Of a stretch of 55,248 nt of DNA, positions 18,345 through 27,749 are shown one piece after another. Position 1 is the stretch's first letter. Each line of letters starts with the position of its first letter. Source of the stretch: Dysgonomonas sp. HGC4 (GTDB taxonomy: Bacteria > Bacteroidota > Bacteroidia > Bacteroidales > Dysgonomonadaceae); contig NZ_CVRU01000032.1 of the NCBI RefSeq assembly GCF_001261715.1, positions 1 to 55,248 on the forward strand, written 5' to 3'. The position numbers were made by a program, and so were the translations under genes. Under the pieces are notes generated by a model. That model worked only from the letters and a program-made list of their open reading frames with translations, made no database searches and was not told where the DNA came from.

Positions 18345-18974
18345 TCAATCAACCTCCACTTTAAATACAACTTTACGCACTTTAGTCTTTTCTCCATATT
18401 GAATATTCGTCATATGAATATCATCAGGAAAAAAAACAGTAAATTGATTGGGGCGTACTACATGATAATTTATCACCGGAACTTTAAAATGAGCAATATC
18501 TCTTTTTACATCATACGGGTTTACAATCTCCGTTGCGGTAAACAACTTTGCGTAACCTTGTAATTCACAACCATCAACCACATATTGCAAGTCGATATAC
18601 TTTTGATGACCTTCCAACTGCTCATTTCCCGGCTCACGGGTAATATATTCTTGCACGTTAACTGTAACATCATCTCCCAAAGATTGTTTTCCGAGAGGAA
18701 GAGTTTCCAAATCATTTTCTTTTATAAACTTAAACACTTTCGCCCATCTTTCGGGATGTTTTTCATAATGATTTACAAATGTCATCACATCCAAACCAGC
18801 ATCAGGGGATGCATCAACACCTTGCATCCATACTTTAGAATCATACCACTCTTGCTGCTGTTTAGATAATCGCTTTGTCTTCACCCCATCTTTCGCAATC
18901 AAATTCACAAAAGGAAATAATAGAATAAATGAAGCAATGAGTACAAAACGAAAGAAACACACTTTCTTTTTCAT
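18345..18974 (-). CDS. YhcH/YjgK/YiaL (DUF386) family protein, exported
   Basis: A 209-residue protein with a signal peptide (about 1-27), then a beta-rich cupin-like domain. Family landmarks include HQKYIDLQYVVDG near 120 and FFPDDIHMTN near 185, where His and Asp residues could bind a metal. Family members are linked to sialic-acid or hexuronate catabolism and to biofilm phenotypes. An exported form suggests action on extracytoplasmic sugar, which is inference. No sugar genes lie beside it. Confidence 0.8.
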   Translation of the reverse strand: MKKKVCFFRFVLIASFILLFPFVNLIAKDGVKTKRLSKQQQEWYDSKVWMQGVDASPDAGLDVMTFVNHYEKHPERWAKVFKFIKENDLETLPLGKQSLGDDVTVNVQEYITREPGNEQLEGHQKYIDLQYVVDGCELQGYAKLFTATEIVNPYDVKRDIAHFKVPVINYHVVRPNQFTVFFPDDIHMTNIQYGEKTKVRKVVFKVEVD

Positions 18975-19393
18975 TGATTTACTATTTAAGTAACGTTAAT
19001 AATTTTCACTGACAAACCGACTTACAGTGGCAGACCGATATACTCGTTTTCTGCAAAAAGAAAAGAAACTCCCACATACGTATCAACAAGAGATACACAT
19101 CCATACCAACCATAAGCACAGCAAATGTAAGATATGTGCTCTAAAAAAGAAGATAAATTCTCAATAAAGTAACGTTAAATATCCAAAGGGTAACATTCCA
19201 ATTATAGCTACATTTGATTATTAGACGCGTCGAAGAGACAAAGAGGTTTGCTCTCTTAAAAAGAAATCATTTTCGATTTAATAAAATCTTACAAAACATA
19301 TCTTTCAATAGTACAATTCTTTCCGTATATTTGCATCCCGTAAATTGGGGTTGTAATCTCCATGCGATAAACTAGTCACACCATTGTTTAAGA
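18975..19393. other. Divergent region between the YhcH-like gene and lepA
   Basis: A 419-nt gap with no convincing ORF. It holds a direct repeat of AAGTAACGTTAA (18988-18999 and 19168-19179), whose core TAACGTTA is a palindrome. It also holds a hairpin AGCACA (19115-19120)/TGTGCT (19135-19140), a minus-strand TACATTTG box at 19122-19129 that could drive the YhcH-like gene, and the lepA promoter. Confidence 0.45.
19303..19333 (+). promoter_or_regulatory. lepA promoter
   Basis: TATATTTG at 19326-19333 is a full -7 match. TTTC at 19303-19306 is a one-off -33 match 19 nt upstream. The leader would be about 54 nt. Confidence 0.65.
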
Positions 19394-21181
19394 ATGAATA
19401 AAATAAGAAACTTTTGCATTATTGCGCATATAGATCATGGTAAGAGCACATTAGCTGACCGCCTACTCGAATATACTAAAACAGTAGAAGGCAAAGATAT
19501 GCAAGCTCAAGTCCTTGATAATATGGATTTGGAACGTGAACGTGGTATCACAATTAAAAGTCACGCCATCCAGATGCAATACCTGTACAATGGCGAAACA
19601 TATATACTGAATCTCATTGATACTCCGGGACACGTTGACTTCTCTTACGAAGTTTCGCGTTCTATTGCTGCATGCGAAGGGGCACTACTTATAGTTGATG
19701 CAGCTCAAGGAATACAAGCTCAAACGATTTCCAACCTTTATATGGCAATCGATAATGACTTGGAAATTATTCCAATCCTCAATAAGATAGATCTTCCAAG
19801 TGCTATGCCTGACGAAGTAGAAGATCAGATCATCGAACTTTTAGGATGTAAACGCGAAGAAATTATCCGTGCCAGTGGAAAAATGGGGCAAGGAGTATAT
19901 GATATTTTAGCCGCTATTATAGAACGTGTTCCTGCTCCAAAAGGAGATCCAGAAGCACCTTTGCAAGCTTTGATTTTTGACTCTGTATTTAATTCCTTCC
20001 GAGGAATTATAGCCTATTTCAAAATTCTAAACGGTTCTATAAGAAAAGGCGACCTTGTAAAATTCTTTGCTACTGAAAAAGAATATAACGCTGATGAAGT
20101 TGGTGTTTTAAAACTAACCATGTCACCCCGCGATGTAGTTACTTGTGGAGATGTAGGTTATATTATATCAGGCATCAAGACCTCTAAAGAGGTAAAAGTA
20201 GGTGATACAATTACTCATGTAAAAAATCCTTGTGAGAAAGCGATAGATGGTTTCGAAGAAGTAAAACCAATGGTTTTCGCAGGGGTATACCCTATCGAAA
20301 GTGAAGACTTTGAAGACCTGAGAGCTTCTTTGGAAAAGCTTCAATTGAACGATGCTTCACTAACCTTCCAACCCGAATCGTCTATTGCCTTAGGTTTTGG
20401 TTTCCGATGCGGATTCTTGGGACTTTTACATATGGAGATCATACAAGAACGTTTGGAACGTGAGTTCAACATGGACGTTATAACAACAGTACCCAACGTT
20501 TCATATTTAGTATACGACAAAAAAGGAGGAGTAAAAGAAGTACATAACCCTTCGGGGCTACCCGACCCTACCCTTATCGATTATATAGAAGAACCATATA
20601 TACGTGCATCGGTTATTACCAGTACAGCATACATCGGACCTATCATGTCGCTATGTTTAGGTAAACGTGGTATACTTCTAAAACAAGAATATATTTCAGG
20701 AGATCGTGTAGAAATCACTTATGATTTACCTCTTGGTGAAATTGTAATCGACTTTTACGATAAATTGAAAAGTATATCAAAAGGATATGCTTCATTCGAC
20801 TATCAAATGCACGACTATCGTGAAGCTAAGTTGGCTAAAATGGATATTCTCTTAAACGGAGAACCTGTGGATGCTCTTTCAACACTTACTCACGTAGACA
20901 ATGCAGTAAACTTTGGTCGTAGAATGTGCGAGAAATTAAAAGAACTTATTCCACGTCAACAGTTTGACATTGCGATACAAGCAGCTATCGGCGCTAAAAT
21001 CATAGCTCGCGAAACAATAAAGGCTGTTCGTAAAGATGTTACGGCAAAATGCTACGGAGGTGATATTTCTCGTAAACGTAAACTTCTTGAAAAACAAAAA
21101 GAAGGTAAAAAAAGAATGAAACAAGTAGGTAACGTAGAAGTGCCTCAAAAAGCATTCTTAGCAGTACTAAAACTAGATTAA
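19394..21181 (+). CDS. lepA: Elongation factor 4 (LepA)
   Basis: A 595-residue translational GTPase of standard length. G motifs are AHIDHGKST (11-19), [14 protein letters not shown] and NKID, all canonical, in contrast to the EF-G paralogue at 4 kb. The LepA-specific C-terminal domain is complete ([26 protein letters not shown]). EF4 acts on stalled ribosomes and in 30S biogenesis. Its stop codon overlaps a dyad of the dispersed element. Confidence 0.97.
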   Translation: MNKIRNFCIIAHIDHGKSTLADRLLEYTKTVEGKDMQAQVLDNMDLERERGITIKSHAIQMQYLYNGETYILNLIDTPGHVDFSYEVSRSIAACEGALLIVDAAQGIQAQTISNLYMAIDNDLEIIPILNKIDLPSAMPDEVEDQIIELLGCKREEIIRASGKMGQGVYDILAAIIERVPAPKGDPEAPLQALIFDSVFNSFRGIIAYFKILNGSIRKGDLVKFFATEKEYNADEVGVLKLTMSPRDVVTCGDVGYIISGIKTSKEVKVGDTITHVKNPCEKAIDGFEEVKPMVFAGVYPIESEDFEDLRASLEKLQLNDASLTFQPESSIALGFGFRCGFLGLLHMEIIQERLEREFNMDVITTVPNVSYLVYDKKGGVKEVHNPSGLPDPTLIDYIEEPYIRASVITSTAYIGPIMSLCLGKRGILLKQEYISGDRVEITYDLPLGEIVIDFYDKLKSISKGYASFDYQMHDYREAKLAKMDILLNGEPVDALSTLTHVDNAVNFGRRMCEKLKELIPRQQFDIAIQAAIGAKIIARETIKAVRKDVTAKCYGGDISRKRKLLEKQKEGKKRMKQVGNVEVPQKAFLAVLKLD

Positions 21182-21194
21182 GGTTTTAGACCTA
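21180..21194 (+). repeat. Dispersed dyad overlapping the lepA stop codon
   Basis: AAGGTTTTAGACCTATTAAT, in which the first A belongs to the TAA stop. The following flank is AT-rich, with a possible weak second stem near GCAATATTGC. Confidence 0.6.
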
Positions 21195-21249
21195 TTAATT
21201 TCAATTCATAATCAAGCAATATTGCGATAAGCATTTACAGTTACTTAAT

Positions 21250-21912
21250 TTGACAAAAAACATTCTCATCGTATTTTTCTTTTTGACAGCATTGTTTACT
21301 CAAGCGCAAGAGAGAAAGGAATATGACACCGATCATTACAGGGAACGTATGGCTTATTTTGAGCAAAACCCGATTGGTGAGAACAAAATTGTCTTTTTAG
21401 GAAACAGCTTGACCGAAGGTGGACAATGGGATAAATATTTTCCCGAAGCTGCACCTGTCAACAGAGGTATATCAGGAGATAACACTGAAGGGATGCTTAA
21501 CAGAATAGATGAGATTGCAGAATCACATCCAAGATTTCTATTTATACTCGCAGGTATCAATGATATCTCCCAAGATTCACCTAACAAAAAAATTATAAAA
21601 CAGTATCGTTCTATAATAAAACAAGTAAAAAAAGAATCTCCCAATACAGTTATTTATATACAAAGCTTGCTTCCAATAAATAACGACTTCGAACGGTATA
21701 AAAGATTGCTAGGAAAAGAGAAGCAAATTGGAAAGCTCAATAAAGAGCTAAAAAAATTAGCATCAAAGGAACGCGTCAGTTTTCTAAATATTAATCCATT
21801 ATACATGGATGCGCAAGGAAAATTAGATACAAAATATACAAACGACGGTTTACATCTTACCGAAACTTCTTATAATATATGGGTGAATGAACTTCATAAA
21901 TATATTAACTAA
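21250..21912 (+). CDS. SGNH/GDSL-family lipase or esterase, exported
   Basis: A 220-residue hydrolase with a TTG start; no upstream ATG is available in frame. Residues 1-19 form a signal peptide ending TQAQ. Block I is FLGNSLTEGG with the nucleophile Ser, block II has NRGISGD, block III has LAGINDI, and block V is NDGLHL with the catalytic Asp/His pair. It resembles platelet-activating-factor acetylhydrolase-like SGNH esterases. It lies 68 nt after lepA and 20 nt before the flavin reductase. Confidence 0.85.
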   Translation: MTKNILIVFFFLTALFTQAQERKEYDTDHYRERMAYFEQNPIGENKIVFLGNSLTEGGQWDKYFPEAAPVNRGISGDNTEGMLNRIDEIAESHPRFLFILAGINDISQDSPNKKIIKQYRSIIKQVKKESPNTVIYIQSLLPINNDFERYKRLLGKEKQIGKLNKELKKLASKERVSFLNINPLYMDAQGKLDTKYTNDGLHLTETSYNIWVNELHKYIN

Positions 21913-21932
21913 GTAAAAGAGGTATAACAGAT

Positions 21933-22439
21933 ATGAATAACTTCAAGGAAATATCGGCTAAAGAACTTACATTCGATCCTTTTGACATAAAGGACGAATG
22001 GATGTTAGTTACTGCCGAAAAAGAAGGAAAAGTAAATACTATGACTGCCAGCTGGGGAGGCTTCGGAATTATGTGGAACAAACAAGTAGCCTTTATTGTT
22101 ATACGTCCGCAACGTTACACTAAAGAATTTGTTGATAATGCAGACTCTTTTTCACTTACCTTCTTTGATAAAAGCTATCTGAAAAAGCTTAGTTATCTGG
22201 GTAAAGTATCGGGCAGAGATGAAAATAAAATAGAAAAAGCTGAACTGACAATTACTCACGAAGGAGAGATTCCTTACTTTGAGGAAGCTCACACAGCCAT
22301 TTTTATTAAAAAATTATATGCTCAACCAATGGGAGGTGAATATTTTCTGGATAAGGAAATAATTGCAAAGTGGTTCCCTCAAAACGATTTCCATATTTTA
22401 TATATAGGAGAGATCACAAAGGTTCTAACAACAAATTAA
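21933..22439 (+). CDS. Flavin reductase-like domain protein
   Basis: A 168-residue FMN-binding split-barrel protein. Landmarks are TASWGGFGIMWNKQVAFIV, RPQRYTKEFV and FSLTFFD, the usual flavin reductase-like core. The likely role is FMN-dependent reduction of an unknown substrate. It is cotranscribed with the SGNH gene (20 nt apart). Its stop codon overlaps a dyad. Confidence 0.82.
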   Translation: MNNFKEISAKELTFDPFDIKDEWMLVTAEKEGKVNTMTASWGGFGIMWNKQVAFIVIRPQRYTKEFVDNADSFSLTFFDKSYLKKLSYLGKVSGRDENKIEKAELTITHEGEIPYFEEAHTAIFIKKLYAQPMGGEYFLDKEIIAKWFPQNDFHILYIGEITKVLTTN

Positions 22440-22481
22440 GGTCGAAGACCTATTTATATCTACCTAAGTATAGGTATACTT
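22438..22481 (+). repeat. Dispersed two-hairpin element
   Basis: AAGGTCGAAGACCTATTTATATC overlaps the stop codon and is followed by a perfect second dyad AAGTATA-GG-TATACTT at 22466-22481. Confidence 0.75.
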
Positions 22482-22563
22482 GCAAGTTATGATTTTACAA
22501 ATCTAACTTTCACTTAAGATCACTCTATTTACAAACAATTTTAAAACAGGCGTATTTGCAATA

Positions 22564-24456
22564 ATGAGAAAATGGCGCATTGAAGATTCGGAAGAATTGT
22601 ACAACATCTCCAGTTGGGGTGTTAATTATTTTTCAATCAATGAAAAGGGGAACGTAATAGTTACTCCCCGAAAAGACGGTGTAGCTGTGGACATGAAAGA
22701 GCTGATAGATGAACTACAGCTTCGCGATGTAGCAGCACCTGTATTGGTTCGTTTTCCGGATATTCTGGATAACCGCATCGAAAAGATTTCTACCTGCTTT
22801 AAAAAAGCAGCCAAAGAGTATGGTTACGAAGCACAGAATCACATTATATATCCTATAAAGGTGAATCAAATGCGACCCGTAGTAGAGGAGCTTGTGAGTC
22901 ATGGTAAAAAGTTTAACATCGGTCTTGAGGCTGGTTCTAAACCCGAATTACATGCAGTTATAGCCATCAATACAGACCCTAACTCTTTAATTATCTGTAA
23001 TGGATACAAAGACGAAAGTTATGTAGAATTGGCTCTTCTTGCTCAAAAAATGGGAAAAAGAGTATTCATTGTAGTTGAAAAACTGAATGAATTACCACTT
23101 ATTACAAAAACAGCAAAACGTTTAAAGATAGTTCCTAATATTGGTATACGTATCAAATTAGCGAGTAGCGGTAGCGGAAAATGGGAAGAATCGGGAGGCG
23201 ATGTTAGTAAATTCGGATTAAATTCGAGTGAACTATTAGAGGCTCTATCTTTTCTTGAAAAGAATAACATGCAGGGTTCTCTGCGTCTTATCCACTTCCA
23301 TATCGGTAGCCAGGTAACAAAAATCAGACGTATTAAAACAGCATTACGTGAAGCTTCGCAGTTTTATGTGCAACTTCATAGCATGGGTTTCAATATCGAA
23401 TTTGTTGATATTGGCGGAGGTCTTGGTATTGATTACGATGGTACACGCTCGTCACACAGCGAAAGTAGCGTTAATTACACTATTCAAGAATATGTAAACG
23501 ACTCTATTTCGACGATGGTAGATGCTGCCAACAAGAATGGTTTGCCACATCCTCATATCATTACTGAATCAGGAAGATCATTAACAGCCCATCACTCTAT
23601 ACTTGTATTTGAAGTTCTCGAAACAGCAACTCTACCCGAATGGGAAGAAAGTGATGCGATTACAGAACAAGATCACGAACTAGTTCGCGAGCTATATCAA
23701 ATATGGGACGATCTTAATCAACGCCGCATGCTTGAAGCATGGCACGATTCGCAACAGATCAGAGAAGAAGCACTCGATTTATTCAGCTTAGGAATGCTTA
23801 ATCTGAAAACGAGAGCACAAGTAGAGCGTCTTTATTTCTCTATCGCACGTGAAATATATCAGATGGCAGGACGTATGAAACATTCTCCTGACGAATTGAA
23901 ACAATTGGCAAAATTGCTTCCTGATAAATATTTCTGTAACTTCTCTCTTTTCCAGTCTCTGCCTGACTCTTGGGCTATTGATCAGATATTTCCGATCATA
24001 CCTTTACACCGTTTGTCAGAAAGACCTGATAGAACTGCTACATTACAGGATATCACTTGCGATTCGGACGGAAAGATTGACAACTTCATACCAACAGGCA
24101 ATCAAACAGGATATTTACCTGTACACAGCCTGAAAAAGAATGAACCTTATTATTTAGGAGTATTTTTGGTTGGAGCATATCAGGAAATTCTGGGCGATCT
24201 TCATAACCTCTTTGGTGATACCAATGCCGTTCACGTAGCAGTTGACGAAAACGGATATAAGATAGAACAGATATTAGATGGAGAAACTGTAGCTGAAGTA
24301 TTGGAATATGCACAATACAATGCTAAAAAACTGGTTCGCACAGTAGAAACTTGGGTAACAACTTGCGTTAAACAAGGATCTATTACTGTTGAAGAAGGTA
24401 AAGAATTCTTATCGAATTATCGTTCGGGACTATACGGATATACGTATTTGGAGTAA
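22564..24456 (+). CDS. speA: Biosynthetic arginine decarboxylase
   Basis: A 630-residue PLP enzyme that makes agmatine from arginine for polyamine synthesis. The PLP lysine lies in YPIKVNQ (about residue 100), the glycine-rich phosphate site in DIGGGLGIDYDG (about 282-293), and the C-terminal PLP/TIM-barrel closure near GAYQEILGDLHNLF. Length is typical of SpeA. It ends at a very strong terminator. A TATTTG sequence just before the start could be a promoter but is off consensus. Confidence 0.96.
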   Translation: MRKWRIEDSEELYNISSWGVNYFSINEKGNVIVTPRKDGVAVDMKELIDELQLRDVAAPVLVRFPDILDNRIEKISTCFKKAAKEYGYEAQNHIIYPIKVNQMRPVVEELVSHGKKFNIGLEAGSKPELHAVIAINTDPNSLIICNGYKDESYVELALLAQKMGKRVFIVVEKLNELPLITKTAKRLKIVPNIGIRIKLASSGSGKWEESGGDVSKFGLNSSELLEALSFLEKNNMQGSLRLIHFHIGSQVTKIRRIKTALREASQFYVQLHSMGFNIEFVDIGGGLGIDYDGTRSSHSESSVNYTIQEYVNDSISTMVDAANKNGLPHPHIITESGRSLTAHHSILVFEVLETATLPEWEESDAITEQDHELVRELYQIWDDLNQRRMLEAWHDSQQIREEALDLFSLGMLNLKTRAQVERLYFSIAREIYQMAGRMKHSPDELKQLAKLLPDKYFCNFSLFQSLPDSWAIDQIFPIIPLHRLSERPDRTATLQDITCDSDGKIDNFIPTGNQTGYLPVHSLKKNEPYYLGVFLVGAYQEILGDLHNLFGDTNAVHVAVDENGYKIEQILDGETVAEVLEYAQYNAKKLVRTVETWVTTCVKQGSITVEEGKEFLSNYRSGLYGYTYLE

Positions 24457-24480
24457 AAGACTTCAATCTATAAACTATAT

Positions 24481-24517
24481 AAATAGGCTGAGAAAGATAA
24501 TCTTTCTCAGCCTATTT
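24481..24517 (+). terminator. Strong terminator after speA
   Basis: A near-perfect hairpin with arms of about 16 bp (AAATAGGCTGAGAAAGA paired with TCTTTCTCAGCCTATTT), 24 nt after the stop codon. Confidence 0.9.
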
Positions 24518-24629
24518 TGTCTCATACTAGCTAATCCCCTCTTACAAAGCTCAACATTTTTTTTAGAGTCTACAAACAGACTATTCTTTTCGTAAACATT
24601 TACTATTTTAGAAAACAATCTTTATATTT

Positions 24630-24682
24630 AAGGTTTCAGACCTTTTTAATATTTTGACAAGTACAACAACTATAACCTGAAA
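24630..24682 (+). repeat. Dispersed element copy
   Basis: AAGGTTTCAGACCTTTTTAA, then TATTTTGACAAGTACAACAAC. It is isolated between the speA terminator and the VOC gene. The dyad differs from consensus only by a G-U-type pair, and the flank matches the reverse complement of the copy at 27690. Confidence 0.7.
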
Positions 24683-24723
24683 GCATATTGCTTATAGCTT
24701 TCTTTACTAAAAAATAAACAAAC

Positions 24724-25113
24724 ATGGTTTTAAAAGATTCGACACCTAACCTTATGGTTAAAGATGTAAACAAGACAGTAGATTTTTATACTAATATCTT
24801 AGGATTTACTAAAATAGATAGCGTACCCGAAACCGGACAATGGGTATTCGCAATAGTAAAATCGGGAGACGTTATGTTTATGTTTCAGGAAGAAAACAGT
24901 ATTAGAGAAGAGTATCCTCAACTATCTAGATTTCCTCAGGGAGGAGGACTTACATTCTACATACATGTATCTGACATACATGCTCTTTATGAAAAATTGA
25001 AAAACAAAGTAACCTTAGCAAAAGATCTACATGACACATTTTACGGATCAACAGACTTTGCAATAGAAGATTGCAACGGATATATACTTACATTTTCGCA
25101 AAGCAACACGTAA
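24724..25113 (+). CDS. VOC-fold (glyoxalase/bleomycin-resistance-like) protein
   Basis: A 129-residue single-domain protein with two beta-alpha-beta-beta-beta modules: PNLMVKDVNKTVDFYTNILGF, and later FYIHVSDIHALYEKL. The end is CNGYILTFSQ. Members are metal-dependent lyases, isomerases, dioxygenases or drug-binding proteins; the role here cannot be set. It is followed at 46 nt by the GH28 gene. Confidence 0.83.
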   Translation: MVLKDSTPNLMVKDVNKTVDFYTNILGFTKIDSVPETGQWVFAIVKSGDVMFMFQEENSIREEYPQLSRFPQGGGLTFYIHVSDIHALYEKLKNKVTLAKDLHDTFYGSTDFAIEDCNGYILTFSQSNT

Positions 25114-25159
25114 TCCGCTCCCGAATATACCTTAAATACGAGAAACCAAACACAATATT

Positions 25160-26521
25160 ATGATAAAACAGATTACACCCATACTCTTGATGGCTGCTCT
25201 ATTCTTATCGTGCAGCCGTCCGATAACTACAGTTACAGATAACGGATGGGGAATGGTTCCTGAAATTATGAAAAATATTTCCGAACCTAAATTTCAAGAC
25301 AAGACGTTCAATATCGTAGACTTTGGAGCAAAGAACGATTCCACATTCAATAGCCTTCCTGCAATAATTGCCGCAATAAATGAATGTAATCAGCAAGGTG
25401 GAGGCAAAGTATTAGTTCCCGCAGGCACATACTACCTTAAAGGTTCTATTATCTTAAAAAGCCACATAAATCTTCATTTAGCAGAAGGAGCTCGGCTCGA
25501 ATTTTCGACAGAACCTACCGATTATCTCCCGATGGTACTAACTAAATGGGAAGGTACAGAATGCTTCAACTACACACCGTTTATTTACAGCTATCAATGT
25601 GTAAACGTTGCTATCACTGGTAAAGGTGAAATTGATGGTAATGGAGCAGTAACATTCAACACTTGGAAACCTAAAGAAAAACCTGCAATGGATAGACTTC
25701 GCCAAATGGGTAACGATTCTATTCCCGTCTACGAACGTGTTTTTGGAGAAGGTTGGTATTTGCGTCCATGTATGATACAATTTTTTGGATGTAAAAATGT
25801 ATTGATCGAAGGCGTAAAGATATACGATTCGCCTTTCTGGATTATTCATCCCGTTTATTGCGACAATGTAATTGTACGTGATGTATATATCGACAGTAAC
25901 AATTACAACAATGACGGATGCGACCCCGAATCGTCAACCAATGTACTCATCGAGAATGTAAAATTCAATGTTGGCGATGATGGTATTGCGATCAAATCAG
26001 GACGCGACCAAGACGGATGGCGTGTAGGACAAGCAACAGAGAATGTAATTATCCGAAACTGTTATTTTGCTCGCTGGGCTATTACCATCGGTAGCGAAAT
26101 GTCGGGAGGAGTACGCAATATTTTCATTGAAGACTGTAAAATAGACAGTTGTAGAAATGGCATTTACTTCAAATCGAATCTTGATCGTGGAGGATTCTTC
26201 GAAAATCTTCATATGCGAAATATCGAAGCTGATGTTTGTTTATGGGGAGTAATCAACTTCCGCACAGACTATCACGGCTATCGCGGAGGAAATTACCCTA
26301 CACAATTTCGAAACATTACCATAGAGAATGTCACATGTAACCGTGTAGACAGCGTAGCCATTATGGCGAATGGTGTTCCCGAAGCTAAACTTTACGACAT
26401 CACATTACGTAATATTGATGTAAAGCAAGCACCTAAAGCAACCCAAATGCAGAACGTAGTTAACCTAGTTCTCGACAATGTAAAAGTAAACGGAAAACTC
26501 GTCACCAAAGAAAACGAATAA
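25160..26521 (+). CDS. Glycoside hydrolase family 28 (polygalacturonase-like) lipoprotein
   Basis: A 453-residue right-handed beta-helix enzyme with a lipoprotein signal (lipobox LFLSC, lipidated Cys near 19). Catalytic regions visible are NNDGCDPESS and VGDDGIAIKSG, which carry the GH28 aspartates. The usual GHG motif is changed to ITIGSEMSGG, and a FKSN segment follows. It probably cleaves a pectic or related galacturonide at the outer membrane or in the periplasm. No SusC/SusD pair or other glycosidase is adjacent, so it is not in a typical utilisation locus. Confidence 0.88.
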   Translation: MIKQITPILLMAALFLSCSRPITTVTDNGWGMVPEIMKNISEPKFQDKTFNIVDFGAKNDSTFNSLPAIIAAINECNQQGGGKVLVPAGTYYLKGSIILKSHINLHLAEGARLEFSTEPTDYLPMVLTKWEGTECFNYTPFIYSYQCVNVAITGKGEIDGNGAVTFNTWKPKEKPAMDRLRQMGNDSIPVYERVFGEGWYLRPCMIQFFGCKNVLIEGVKIYDSPFWIIHPVYCDNVIVRDVYIDSNNYNNDGCDPESSTNVLIENVKFNVGDDGIAIKSGRDQDGWRVGQATENVIIRNCYFARWAITIGSEMSGGVRNIFIEDCKIDSCRNGIYFKSNLDRGGFFENLHMRNIEADVCLWGVINFRTDYHGYRGGNYPTQFRNITIENVTCNRVDSVAIMANGVPEAKLYDITLRNIDVKQAPKATQMQNVVNLVLDNVKVNGKLVTKENE

Positions 26522-26545
26522 GCTACATGTTCATCACAATAATAA

Positions 26546-26578
26546 AACCCGAGACCTTAAGAAATAAAGTTTCGGGTT
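26546..26578 (+). terminator. Terminator after the GH28 gene
   Basis: AACCCGAGACCTT pairs with AAAGTTTCGGGTT using two wobble pairs. The U-run is poor, so strength is uncertain. Confidence 0.6.
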
Positions 26579-26754
26579 AAATAGTATTAACAAAAACCAC
26601 TATAATCTATTTTAAGGAGTATATTGCGAGGTTTAATTTATAGATATATCTATTTACAATAATAGATATTATAAACAAAGCTTATTAGGAGTTTGTTATA
26701 AAACCCAGATATTATAAATAATCAAGTTACGGTAAGTAGCAAATACAATATAAA

Positions 26755-26811
26755 GACACATACTAGATAGTGTATCTATACTTACCAAAGCTATAAATAG
26801 GTCAAAGACCT
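26755..26811 (+). repeat. Dispersed two-hairpin element, leader orientation
   Basis: An imperfect hairpin around CATACTAGATAGTGTATC, then CTTACCAAAGCTATAAAT, then the dyad AGGTCAAAGACCT (26799-26811), 13 nt before the start codon of the EcsC-like gene. Confidence 0.7.
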
Positions 26812-26824
26812 CAATATACTTAAC

Positions 26825-27514
26825 ATGAGTAAAATAATAACAACAGCCAAAAGCGGCATCGTCTCAAAAGTTCTAGAATGGACATACGCCAGAGCCATAA
26901 ATGGTTTTGGAGGGGTAGACTCAGCATATCAATTAGGAAACGATTATCTAAAATCGAAAGGAAGCATCGATCAACAAGTCGATCAACTTATCAAATGGCA
27001 AGTAACAAAGGCTGCATCCAGCGGATTCTTTGCAGGATTGGGAGGATGGGCTATAATGCCTTTTGCCTTGCCTGCCAACATCGCCAGTGTAATGTATATT
27101 CAAGTTAGAATGATCTCTGCGATTGCCTATATGGGTGGTCACGACATACAAAGCGATCAGGTAAAATCGGTCATCTATGTCTGTATGCTAGGTAATGGTA
27201 CAAAAGAGATATTTAAGGAGATGGGAATCAAAGCAGGTGAAAAATTCGTAAGAAGCTTTATTGAACAATCTTCGAAAAAAATGCTCCTTTCCGTAAATGA
27301 AAAAGTGAGTGTAAACATTGCCTCAAAATTAGGCAACAAGGGCTTATCAGGTTTAGGAAAAGCAGTACCTCTAGTGGGAGGACTTATTGGTGGAGGTTTT
27401 GACGCCGCATCAACACAAATCATAGGAAAGGTAGCCAAGAAAATATTTATTGATAATGATAAATCATTTTCAATTCTTGAGAGAGAGGAAAGCGGAATCC
27501 CTTCACTTCTCTAA
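26825..27514 (+). CDS. EcsC-like family protein
   Basis: A 229-residue protein related to the EcsC domain family, whose biochemical role is unknown. A glycine-rich hydrophobic stretch (SGFFAGLGGWAIMPFALPANIASVMY, about 63-88) and a second one (LGKAVPLVGGLIGGGFDAAS, about 180) suggest membrane association. It is separated from the MlaE/MlaF pair by a complete fold-back repeat. Confidence 0.75.
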   Translation: MSKIITTAKSGIVSKVLEWTYARAINGFGGVDSAYQLGNDYLKSKGSIDQQVDQLIKWQVTKAASSGFFAGLGGWAIMPFALPANIASVMYIQVRMISAIAYMGGHDIQSDQVKSVIYVCMLGNGTKEIFKEMGIKAGEKFVRSFIEQSSKKMLLSVNEKVSVNIASKLGNKGLSGLGKAVPLVGGLIGGGFDAASTQIIGKVAKKIFIDNDKSFSILEREESGIPSLL

Positions 27515-27547
27515 TTTTTTTGTACATTTGTTATCTAGAAAAGGCAG

Positions 27548-27603
27548 ATAAGGTTGTAAACTTATTTATTGCTTTTCGAGGTATAACACAACAGACTGTT
27601 ATA
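27548..27603 (+). repeat. Left half of a fold-back dispersed element
   Basis: TAAGGTTGTAAACTTATTTATTGCTTTT, then a perfect hairpin TATAACA (27582-27588) and TGTTATA (27597-27603). It is inverted relative to the copy ending at 27713. Confidence 0.65.
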
Positions 27604-27664
27604 TTTGAATGATACAGGCATTAAACTGCTTTAACTATTTATTGCTATGTTTTATCATTATAAC

Positions 27665-27672
27665 TATCTTTG
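27665..27672 (+). promoter_or_regulatory. -7 box for the MlaE/MlaF pair
   Basis: TATCTTTG lies inside the right-hand repeat copy. The dyad AAGGTCTGAGACCTT starts 26 nt after it, so the dyad would be in the 5' leader of the mRNA. Confidence 0.6.
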
Positions 27673-27713
27673 ATTATTGTACTTACCAAAACAATAAAAA
27701 GGTCTGAGACCTT
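27665..27713 (+). repeat. Right half of a fold-back dispersed element, best dyad
   Basis: CTTACCAAAACAATAAA followed by the perfect dyad AAGGTCTGAGACCTT (27699-27713), 36 nt before the start of the permease gene. I used this copy as the reference. Confidence 0.8.
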
Positions 27714-27749
27714 AGATATTTCACCGTACTTAAAAGTTAATTTAAAGGT

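Larger units (their letters stand above)
26522..26824 (+). other. Intergenic region after GH28
   Basis: A 303-nt gap with a terminator at its start, a copy of the dispersed element at its end, and AT-rich DNA between. I see no ORF and no clear -7 box. Confidence 0.45.
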
